41,690 nucleotides of DNA, from assembly GCA_028280785.1 (NCBI GenBank), contig JANQLF010000053.1, positions 1 to 41,690 of the forward strand, written 5' to 3'. Origin of the DNA: Planctomycetota bacterium (lineage in GTDB: Bacteria > Planctomycetota > UBA11346). The position numbers and the translations under genes were made by a program. Of the stretch, positions 35,273-41,690 are shown in pieces; position 1 is the first letter of the stretch; every line of letters starts with the position of its first letter. The notes beneath the pieces are model-generated. The model worked only from the letters and a program-made list of their open reading frames with translations, did not search any database and was not told the DNA's origin.

Positions 35273-36711
35273 TTATTTTTCCCAAGACTCTTGAAGGCAT
35301 CGATCGCTGCCTGACGAGTCTTTTTACAATCAACGATTGGTCTTAGATAATTGAGGGTTTCAAAAATTTCATCCGGCGCTTTATGCGGCTCATGAATATA
35401 CTTCTTATCAAGCTCCGCTAATTCTGGCACATACGTCTTTATATATTCGCCATCAGGATCAAAACGTGCGCTTTGACTGTAGGGGTTAAAGATACGAAAA
35501 TACGGGGCTGCGTCGGTACCAGTGCTCGCCGACCACTGCCAACCCCCATTATTGCTAGCGAAATCAGCATCAATTAAATGCTGATTAAAATGACGCTCAC
35601 CAAGTCGCCAGTCTAAAAATAAATTTTTACTTAAAAACATCGCCACGATCATACGCACGCGGTTATGCATCCATCCCGTTTGGCGTAACTGACGCATCCC
35701 AGCATCGACGATTGGAATGCCAGTTACACCATTGCGCCACGCATCGAAATGTGACTGGTTGTCATTCCACGCAATCGCATCGGTCTGCCGCTTAAATGCA
35801 TGGGTTTTACAAATATGCGGAAATCCAAAAATCACGTGAGCATAAAATTCGCGCCAAATTAATTCACTTACCCACGTATCTATTCCAACATCACCGCCAC
35901 CCAAACGTCCATCATTTGCGGCCAAGGCTGCGCGCAGGCACTGACGTGGCGAAATAATACCAATGGCTAAATAGGCAGATAATCGACTGGTCGCATCAAG
36001 CGCAGGCACATCACGTGCCGTCTTATAACCTTTGACACGTTGATTAATAAAATCGCGTAAGATTTTTTGCGCTGCTTTTTCACCACATGGCCAACCTTTT
36101 AATGGGCCATCCAATGCTGCCTGTATGTGGTAGCCACTGATACGATCTGGAATAGGGTCTGCCTTAAGGCTTATCGGCTTCTGTTTTTTGATTTTTAATT
36201 CCTGCTGCGGAATCTCCTGGTCAATGCAATGAGTAATCCAGGCACGCTTATACGGCGTAAAGACTTTATAATAATCACCACTACCGGTTTGTATCGCACT
36301 GGGATGTACCACGGTGTGATCAACATGGCGATGCAAGGTGATGTCATGCTTGGCTAGCGCAGCATCTAAGGCCTTATCGCGCTCACGCTCATTCCACTCA
36401 TACTGAATATTCACATGCACGTCATTGACATGGTGTGCACGAGCGACTTTGAGCACGTCTTTCACACTTGCAGTGAAATCCTTGCTGCTGCGAATAAGTA
36501 AAGGAATACCTAATTTAGCCAAAGCTTCACTGAGCGCCCGCACATGCGCATGAATAAATGCAACTTTATTTGGCCCGAGGTCATGGGCCTGCCACTGTTT
36601 TGGTGTGTAACAGAATAGCGCTATTACTGCATCCCCGCTTTGCTGGGCATGCCAAAGCGCCGTGTTATCAGCAACACGCAGATCATTACGAAAAACCATG
36701 AGTGTGGTCAT
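35269..36711 (-). CDS. phrB: Deoxyribodipyrimidine photolyase (CPD, class I)
   Basis: It repairs cyclobutane pyrimidine dimers using blue light. The N-terminal antenna domain begins LMVFRNDLRVADNTAL. The C-terminal FAD domain has TRLSAYLAIG-like RLSAYLAIGIISPRQC, WISELIWRE-like VSELIWREFYAHV, GIPIVDAGMRQLRQTGWMHN, RMIVAMFLSKNL and NNGGWQWSASTGTDAAPYFR. All are typical of class I CPD photolyases, and the 480-residue length is near E. coli PhrB (472). It lies downstream of the small-gene array on the same strand with a gap of about 100 nt. Confidence 0.96.
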   Translation of the reverse strand: MTTLMVFRNDLRVADNTALWHAQQSGDAVIALFCYTPKQWQAHDLGPNKVAFIHAHVRALSEALAKLGIPLLIRSSKDFTASVKDVLKVARAHHVNDVHVNIQYEWNERERDKALDAALAKHDITLHRHVDHTVVHPSAIQTGSGDYYKVFTPYKRAWITHCIDQEIPQQELKIKKQKPISLKADPIPDRISGYHIQAALDGPLKGWPCGEKAAQKILRDFINQRVKGYKTARDVPALDATSRLSAYLAIGIISPRQCLRAALAANDGRLGGGDVGIDTWVSELIWREFYAHVIFGFPHICKTHAFKRQTDAIAWNDNQSHFDAWRNGVTGIPIVDAGMRQLRQTGWMHNRVRMIVAMFLSKNLFLDWRLGERHFNQHLIDADFASNNGGWQWSASTGTDAAPYFRIFNPYSQSARFDPDGEYIKTYVPELAELDKKYIHEPHKAPDEIFETLNYLRPIVDCKKTRQAAIDAFKSLGKNN

Positions 36712-36808
36712 TGAGATAAATGGTATGGGATAATTTGAGATTTCTTATTGGAAATGCTTATGGGACCTAGGCAGATTCTAGTAATTAGGCCCTTCTTATG
36801 TGTTTAAT

Positions 36809-37279
36809 TTACTCAGTATTATTCCGATCAATTTGTTTCTTAAACACTGCTAACGTCTCCAGCATCTTGTCAGGTAACGATCTGAAATGCTGCTGCAATT
36901 CTTCTATAATTGCACAAATACGTTTCTTATCTTCGATACTGCCTTTATTCCTAGCTGATCCCACCAATTCATCATATTCTTCCCTCAATGCCTTTAAATG
37001 ACGATGCTTGACTCGACACCTTGGACAATGGTTTGGTTCGGAATCAATCCAAAATTTCCATTCTTCAAACCATTGCCGTTGTTCTTCTGCCTCCCAGGTA
37101 AATTTCTTTTTGCAATCTAAACATTTATACACTGCATCTATATACCAATGCCGTGGACATACTGAAAAATTTTGCAGTTCCGGTCTACCACGGATGGCAG
37201 TATCGTAATCAACATACAAGGCACCATAAAACATGTGCTCAGGCATATTCTGAGGACTCTCTTCGCCGAAATAATCCAT
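36809..37279 (-). CDS. Zinc-ribbon protein
   Basis: This 156-residue protein carries a four-Cys zinc ribbon: YKCLDCKKKFTW (C53, C56) and HCPRCR (C85, C88), with an intervening helix EAEEQRQWFEEWKFW. This is the probable zinc-ribbon family seen in many environmental bacteria. A charged, helical C-terminal half (95-156) follows. It probably binds nucleic acid or protein; the function is unknown. It ends the minus-strand small-gene array. Confidence 0.75.
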   Translation of the reverse strand: MDYFGEESPQNMPEHMFYGALYVDYDTAIRGRPELQNFSVCPRHWYIDAVYKCLDCKKKFTWEAEEQRQWFEEWKFWIDSEPNHCPRCRVKHRHLKALREEYDELVGSARNKGSIEDKKRICAIIEELQQHFRSLPDKMLETLAVFKKQIDRNNTE

Positions 37280-37302
37280 CGCAAATCTCTTAGATCACAT
37301 CT

Positions 37303-37890
37303 TTAAGGTTTATACCACGTTGCGTCATAGCTAATATAAGAATCACACAAAAATACTACTGTCGTACCCATAGGAATTTCCGTTCCAGGCTCTTCATTGG
37401 GATTGTAAATTTGCCTGTATCCTCTACTAGTGGGCACCATATGCATGCCAAGTTGATCTGTGGTCACATAAAAGTCTTTTTGTACACGTATTAAAAGATC
37501 AACATTATTGATACTTAGCACTAACTCGCGCGGCTTATCAGGAGCCATCGGATTAATATATGCTTTATAGCGTTCACGTATTTGCTTCATCACTGACTCG
37601 AGATCAGCATCGTAACAAGTTAAATAGATGGAATTCACCAAGTCGTTATGTCTCTTATAGGTACGCGTCCGCAAATAGCCCGTTTCAATCTTAATCCATG
37701 CTCCTGGAATAACGATAGCATCGACACCCAATTCGTCTTTGTCTATTTCTGGAAAATAGAGTTTCGCTACTTTCTTCTGTTCCTTGCTTGGCGTTTGAGC
37801 TTGCTCTATTAGGTTTCGTGGTTCCGAACAACTCATGAAAGCACAGAGCATTACTAAGCAAATGCGGTATGGCGGTTTTTTGAAATTCAC
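37303..37890 (-). CDS. Putative lipoprotein, unknown
   Basis: This 195-residue protein starts at GTG, overlapping the upstream gene's stop (GTGA). Residues 1-22 form a lipoprotein signal with a lipobox-like AFMSC. The mature part is strand-rich (IVIPGAWIKIETGYLRTRTY, PRELVLSINNVDLLIRVQ) and ends near MGTTVVFLCDSYISYDATWY. No family is recognised. Its coupling to the 117-residue gene suggests the two products act together. Confidence 0.65.
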   Translation of the reverse strand: MNFKKPPYRICLVMLCAFMSCSEPRNLIEQAQTPSKEQKKVAKLYFPEIDKDELGVDAIVIPGAWIKIETGYLRTRTYKRHNDLVNSIYLTCYDADLESVMKQIRERYKAYINPMAPDKPRELVLSINNVDLLIRVQKDFYVTTDQLGMHMVPTSRGYRQIYNPNEEPGTEIPMGTTVVFLCDSYISYDATWYKP

Positions 37891-38240
37891 GATTTAACTA
37901 ACACGCATTTAACCACATGCTTAGTCTGATAAAGTGGCCACTCAACACGGGCACATATAATCATCTCGCCATTTAAGTCCTTTGGTTTAGGAATGCTAAG
38001 CACCAATGACATCTCACTTCCTGCTTCCTGTTCATCGGTTTCAACTTCAATCATTCCACCATCTTCATCAGAAATCCATGCACGGCCAATTACCTGTGTA
38101 TTTTCAGGTCCCTTCAATGTCGCTGTGAATTTTACCGACATAGCATCAATGATCTCTATGCGCGGGTTCAGAACTGCATAATCACCGGGCTGTGTTGAAT
38201 CTTCAAAGACACATTCATCTGCATTCACCTGATCAAGCAT
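37887..38240 (-). CDS. Small beta-rich protein, unknown
   Basis: 117 acidic residues with no signal peptide. Alternating strands (AVLNPRIEIIDAMSVKFTAT, MSLVLSIPKP, MIICARVEWPL, KHVVKCVLVKS) suggest an immunoglobulin-like sandwich. A GGGGAT ribosome site precedes the ATG. It is coupled by a 4-nt overlap to the lipoprotein gene and lies 14 nt after an ankyrin gene. I do not recognise a family. Confidence 0.6.
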   Translation of the reverse strand: MLDQVNADECVFEDSTQPGDYAVLNPRIEIIDAMSVKFTATLKGPENTQVIGRAWISDEDGGMIEVETDEQEAGSEMSLVLSIPKPKDLNGEMIICARVEWPLYQTKHVVKCVLVKS

Positions 38241-38254
38241 GTCAACATCCCCAC

Positions 38255-39004
38255 TTAGTATTTTTCTAAAAAAGCTATGCTTTTCTTTTTCTTATGTTCG
38301 CGCGCTAAGTCTAATGGCGTTTTTCCTTCATTGTTCTTTATGGATATATCACCACCCCCATCAATGAGCAATTCCAATGTCTTTGGTGATGAGGCGCGCC
38401 GTGCAGCACTGTGCAGCGGTGTCATGCCATAAACATCTTGCATGTTTGGACTCACACCCTGCTCGAGTATCCATTTCGTCTCTTCAAAATGCCCCTTGGC
38501 AGCAGTAACATGCAATGCGTGTTCACCATCCCGGTCTTGATGCGATACATCTGCACCATACTCAACGAGCAATTGTGCATTGGCAATATTTTTATTAACC
38601 AACGCTCCATAGATAGGCGTTGAACCACCTATGAACATTTTCTGTGAGCCTGGTGTATTGGCAGAGATATCATTCGCTTCAAACCCGAGATCTAATAATA
38701 TTTTTAGCGCATCATTCTCTTTATGCGCAGCATGGTGATGCAAACGACCAATACCCATACCAAAACCAACGGGTGCCACATATTTTAATGCTGGTTCTTT
38801 TTTAAGTGCAGCCTTTAGCCCTTTTGGGTTATCGGCCACCAATGCATAAATTCCTGTTAACGAGTTCCAATCACCAAAATAGCGCACCTCTTTAACGGCA
38901 GTCTCATGCATACACACAAGTTGAGGATGTTCATTGATCGCTGCCGCAAGTTCTTCCCACTTCTTCCGGCGTGCTAAACTGATTAACTGCTTTTCAGAAC
39001 TCAT
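38255..39004 (-). CDS. Ankyrin-repeat protein
   Basis: 249 residues. The C-terminal half has clear ankyrin repeats: GSTPIYGALVNKNIANAQLL, DGEHALHVTAAKGHFEETKW, YGMTPLHSAARRASSPKTLE and EGKTPLDLAREHKKKKS. The first 90 residues are less regular repeats. No signal peptide is present, so it should act in the cytoplasm by protein binding. Its start overlaps the YCII-like gene's stop by 1 nt. A second ankyrin gene lies about 0.9 kb upstream. Confidence 0.9.
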   Translation of the reverse strand: MSSEKQLISLARRKKWEELAAAINEHPQLVCMHETAVKEVRYFGDWNSLTGIYALVADNPKGLKAALKKEPALKYVAPVGFGMGIGRLHHHAAHKENDALKILLDLGFEANDISANTPGSQKMFIGGSTPIYGALVNKNIANAQLLVEYGADVSHQDRDGEHALHVTAAKGHFEETKWILEQGVSPNMQDVYGMTPLHSAARRASSPKTLELLIDGGGDISIKNNEGKTPLDLAREHKKKKSIAFLEKY

Positions 39005-39327
39005 TAATGACTCGGTAATTTGCGAATTTCAAAAACTTTGCCCACTTTAAACAACGGACAATTCTTACTCATCTCGATAACTTCATCTTGGATATTTGCT
39101 TGAACTATTATATAGCCATTAACCATTTCATCGCTGACTTCGACCTCAGTTTCTCCCTGAGAACTAACAATTATACCACCCCGTTGGATTGGCGAGCTTT
39201 GAACATAGGAATCACCAAGGTCGGCGACCCATTGGTCCCAGTCATCGGCAATTTGATTTTGTACTTCTTCGGTGAATTGCATCTTATGCGTTCCGCCTGA
39301 GCGATATAAAATGATGTACTTACTCAT
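39004..39327 (-). CDS. YCII-related small protein
   Basis: 107 residues beginning MSKYIILYRSGG. The middle has DQWVADLGDSYVQSSPIQRG and the end VKVGKVFEIRKLP-like FKVGKVFEIRKLP. This matches the short alpha+beta fold of YCII-related (DGPF-like) proteins, in which a His or Asp near the start is sometimes catalytic. The activity is unknown. It is coupled to the ankyrin gene by a 1-nt overlap. Confidence 0.7.
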   Translation of the reverse strand: MSKYIILYRSGGTHKMQFTEEVQNQIADDWDQWVADLGDSYVQSSPIQRGGIIVSSQGETEVEVSDEMVNGYIIVQANIQDEVIEMSKNCPLFKVGKVFEIRKLPSH

Positions 39328-39344
39328 GATAAAATTATAAACTC

Positions 39345-39854
39345 CTATTTTATGCTGCTAGCCCATAGCATGTATTTTTCAGAATATTTCCCACTGAATA
39401 TGGACCTTTTATTTTTCAATGATTTTTTAACATTTTCAGCAAGTTCACCGCAACTCACCCACTTAAAACAGTCTGTTTCATAAAGTGGAAGCAATGATAG
39501 CGTGCATGAAGGGCAGCAAAACTCGCCCTTCACACCGCCGCCATTGAAGTGCCCCCGCATCACAAAGAACAAAATGTCTTGAGCCAAGGACTCAAAAGCA
39601 GGGTCTTCTTTGATATAATTCTTACCAAAGGCTTTGCGCGCCAATAAAATCGCATGGCACTTCAAAGCCGTTATCCTTGATGCAGAGCCAATTTTATCAC
39701 CACTAGGTAAGGAAATCTTATCGGGAACTGCCCGTACTTGAATTTTTTCAATCAAGCCTGGTAGCTCCGCTTTTATTGTTTTCTTATCTGCGCCAGACAG
39801 TTTTTTACCTTCGCCAATGTGAATCATATATGCATTAAGCTCAGCTAAGTCCAT
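39345..39854 (-). CDS. Cys-containing protein, unknown
   Basis: 168 residues from ATG 39854, chosen because GGGGAAGAG lies a few nt upstream and because this start removes the overlap with the preceding gene. Four cysteines near the C-terminal third (FCCPSC, DCFKWVSCGEL) could bind a metal. The rest is mostly helical (ALKCHAILLARKAFG, FESLAQDILFFVMRGHF). No family is recognised. It lies 16 nt after an ankyrin gene and 17 nt before the YCII-like gene. Confidence 0.6.
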   Translation of the reverse strand: MDLAELNAYMIHIGEGKKLSGADKKTIKAELPGLIEKIQVRAVPDKISLPSGDKIGSASRITALKCHAILLARKAFGKNYIKEDPAFESLAQDILFFVMRGHFNGGGVKGEFCCPSCTLSLLPLYETDCFKWVSCGELAENVKKSLKNKRSIFSGKYSEKYMLWASSIK

Positions 39855-39870
39855 CGCTCTTCCCCTACAT

Positions 39871-40554
39871 TCACTTCTTGAACAAACTGATGATAGACTC
39901 ATCAGTCGCCAAATCTACTGGTGTTTGACCTGCATTATTTTTAAGGTTCTTATCAGCACCGTATTTCATTAATAATTCTACGGATTTATGCTTGCCTTTT
40001 TTACAAGCCCAATGCAAGGCGGCATCCAAAGAATCCTCGAAGCTAGTCTGCAAATTTGGATTAGCTCCATTTTTTAGCAAATATTCGAGACCCTGGACCT
40101 TCCCATCCTTGGCCTCGTGATGTAATAATGGAATCGGTGTGTCGATTTTATAAGTAACATTCACATCGACACCTTGTGCCAATAATAAATCGGCAATTTG
40201 AAAATGCTTTCTCAGCACTGCCCAGTAAAAAGGAGTTTTACCTCGATCATCTTTATTGTTTACTGGCTGATTATGTTCAATTAAAAGGTTCAGCACATCT
40301 AAAGAATCGTTCGCTGCACAATAATGTGCGGAGGTCCAATTATCCAAAGTTTCGTTAAATGCCACTCCGTGTTGCAAGCCAATCTCAAAAAGTTTCGTCG
40401 AATTCAATAAAGCAGAGAGATGGTAGATGCTTAGCTTTCCACCTTTTCCATCCATAAAAACTTCATGCGCCAATTCTCTATCGTCTCGTAAGATCGAATC
40501 GACTTCGTCAACTTTATGTGACTCGATTAGTTCGTATAGTTTTTCTTTAGACAA
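39871..40554 (-). CDS. Ankyrin-repeat protein
   Basis: 227 residues with at least four ankyrin repeats, for example NWTSAHYCAANDSLDVLNLL, RGKTPFYWAVLRKHFQIADL, DAALHWACKKGKHKSVELLM and AGQTPVDLATD. It starts MSKEKLYELIESHK, somewhat like the start of the other ankyrin protein in this array. It probably serves as a cytoplasmic protein-binding scaffold. The two could be old paralogues. Confidence 0.9.
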   Translation of the reverse strand: MSKEKLYELIESHKVDEVDSILRDDRELAHEVFMDGKGGKLSIYHLSALLNSTKLFEIGLQHGVAFNETLDNWTSAHYCAANDSLDVLNLLIEHNQPVNNKDDRGKTPFYWAVLRKHFQIADLLLAQGVDVNVTYKIDTPIPLLHHEAKDGKVQGLEYLLKNGANPNLQTSFEDSLDAALHWACKKGKHKSVELLMKYGADKNLKNNAGQTPVDLATDESIISLFKK

Positions 40555-40585
40555 GGTTTTAAATATCCCAATAATCTAAGTATAG

Positions 40586-41467
40586 CTATGTATTGTTTTT
40601 CAATGAACGTGCACATTGATTAATATCCATCAACGGCTCACCTAAATCGCGATAGGTATCATTGGCAACAAATTCTTCTTGAAATCCATCGCATATTTCC
40701 CAGACATGCTTTAAGAAGGCAGCGTCACCAGATGGAAGGCCTAATTCGTCGATAGTTGCAATAGGCACCTTCTGCACAGCAACATCTGAATTATAAGCCC
40801 GAAAGAATTCTAGGGCCGCTTGTTCAAACGTTGAACTTTCTTTCCCCTGAATGGCGTATTGCTTGTTCAAAGCCGTGTCGTTATCAATTGCTAAATGAAT
40901 ATGTCCAGCCAATTGAAGGCTATTCGTGAAATACACTTCATGCGGCAGTTCGCCAAACACAAACAACATATTGTCTTCCACGAAGCGAATAAAACTATCG
41001 ACAAAGAACGAACAAAAGAAAAACGTATACGGAATACCTGATTCTTTTATATATTCCATTCCCTGTTCTCGAATGCGCTTGGTTTCCAAAGCTCCATTCA
41101 AGAAAAAGTCTTCTCGCAAAGACTCCATGCCAGCAATCTGCATTATATGTTTAACACCATTCGCTTTTGCAGCATTCACAATATTCTGCACACCTTCACG
41201 TTCGGTATAAAACTCAAGGTCCATGTCCGTTGTTTCTGTATTCAGATGTATGTACAGAGTCTCTGTGCCGACGAATGCGCTTATTAAGTTTTCCTCATCG
41301 GCAACATCACCCCGCAAAATAGTAACAGAGTCAGGCAAGACCTGCTTCGCCTTCTCCGGATTTCGCGCAATTACACAGACATCTACTCCATCCTCGACCA
41401 ATTGTCGGGTGATGGATGTAGAGAGAAATCCCGTAGCTCCAATTATCGTTAGTTTTTTCTTACTCAT
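40586..41467 (-). CDS. NmrA-like/NAD(P)-binding epimerase-type protein
   Basis: 293 residues from ATG 41467; a TTG four codons earlier is the alternative. The Rossmann start LTIIGATGFLSTSITRQL has the GxxGxxG loop of extended or atypical short-chain dehydrogenases. GDVADEENLISAF, GVKHIMQIAGMES and IPYTFFFCSFFVDS are typical of the NmrA/YtfG branch. The usual YxxxK pair is not evident, which suits NmrA-like sensors or quinone reductases more than epimerases. The substrate is unknown. Confidence 0.82.
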   Translation of the reverse strand: MSKKKLTIIGATGFLSTSITRQLVEDGVDVCVIARNPEKAKQVLPDSVTILRGDVADEENLISAFVGTETLYIHLNTETTDMDLEFYTEREGVQNIVNAAKANGVKHIMQIAGMESLREDFFLNGALETKRIREQGMEYIKESGIPYTFFFCSFFVDSFIRFVEDNMLFVFGELPHEVYFTNSLQLAGHIHLAIDNDTALNKQYAIQGKESSTFEQAALEFFRAYNSDVAVQKVPIATIDELGLPSGDAAFLKHVWEICDGFQEEFVANDTYRDLGEPLMDINQCARSLKNNT

Positions 41468-41489
41468 ATATTTTTCCAATCAGTAATGA

Positions 41490-41690
41490 CTATTTGTACA
41501 ACCTATAAAACTTAAATGGTTTTGGCCACTCTTCACGTGGTTTAAATGCGATTGCCACTTCTTGATTATCAAACGCTGATTCGGTCAGTACCACGTGATC
41601 ATCAAAAGTCTTTGCCTTTTCAAATTCTTTGTCATTCACCCGACAAACAGCTTTGTAAAAAGGACCACTCAACCACTCCAATACTTCAGG
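41490..41690 (-). CDS. Unknown protein, C-terminal end (partial)
   Basis: The frame is open to the right edge of the window, so only the last 66 residues are seen. They are rich in Lys, Glu and Phe and contain DDHVVLTESAFDNQEVAIAF and end EWPKPFKFYRLYK. It lies 22 nt upstream of the NmrA-like gene and so belongs to the same minus-strand array. No family is recognised. Confidence 0.55.
   Translation of the reverse strand, partial: PEVLEWLSGPFYKAVCRVNDKEFEKAKTFDDHVVLTESAFDNQEVAIAFKPREEWPKPFKFYRLYK

Noticed and set aside
36809..41690. Integron-type cassette array
   Set aside because: Genes overlap or are a few nt apart, leaving no room for attC sites, and no integrase is visible.

Overview
The window is a gene-dense bacterial chromosome segment of moderate G+C. 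It holds about 34 protein genes, most on the minus strand, and one tRNA. No phage, insertion sequence, CRISPR array or integrase is visible. Several features suggest a free-living, probably marine member of the PVC superphylum, most likely a Lentisphaera-like bacterium: a formylglycine sulfatase next to an AraC regulator, a very large PQQ-propeller protein with a malectin-like tail, an ECF sigma factor coupled to a membrane-anchored partner with an unusual C-terminal domain, a Na+-pumping decarboxylase and a xylose operon. This assignment is inferred from gene content; no ribosomal RNA is present to confirm it.

Layout. 1-386: end of an SGNH hydrolase gene, then a palindromic intergenic repeat. 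386-4003 (minus): oadGAB, a biotin-dependent Na+-translocating decarboxylase whose beta subunit has an extra N-terminal domain. 4111-8231 (minus): a glycosyltransferase, an EamA transporter, rpiB and gnd (pentose phosphate pathway). 8300-10449 (minus): an ECF sigma factor overlapping a membrane protein with a predicted terpenoid-cyclase-like toroid. 10598-10713 (minus): tRNA-Pro(TGG) and its terminator. 10783-11940: a secreted CAP-like protein. 12006-14391: an AraC regulator divergent from a sulfatase. 14447-15963: a small CxxC protein and a His/Met-rich beta-barrel, probably metal related. 15967-20163 (minus): a roughly 1400-residue PQQ/jelly-roll/Rossmann/PQQ/malectin protein. 20192-22926: fructosamine kinase convergent with bifunctional mnmC. 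22994-24019: a secreted protein resembling an inactive peptidase. 24121-30290: a pentose/sugar region, with xylAB divergent from a lacI-type regulator, a sugar isomerase and a Gfo/Idh dehydrogenase. 30408-31472: a secreted serine protease, followed by a run of five hairpins. 31622-32530: a sugar nucleotidyltransferase. 32631-35272: kbl-tdh threonine catabolism plus a small membrane protein. 35269-36711: a photolyase. 36809-41690 (minus): a tight array of small accessory genes (zinc ribbon, lipoprotein, two ankyrin proteins, YCII-like, NmrA-like and unknowns).

How the genes fit together. XylA and XylB would produce xylulose-5-phosphate, which enters the pentose phosphate pathway where Gnd and RpiB act. 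Kbl and Tdh convert threonine to glycine and acetyl-CoA. OadGAB would couple decarboxylation to Na+ export, which suits a marine cell. The least explained parts are the sigma/toroid pair, the PQQ-malectin giant, the His/Met-rich barrel pair and the small-gene array at the right end.
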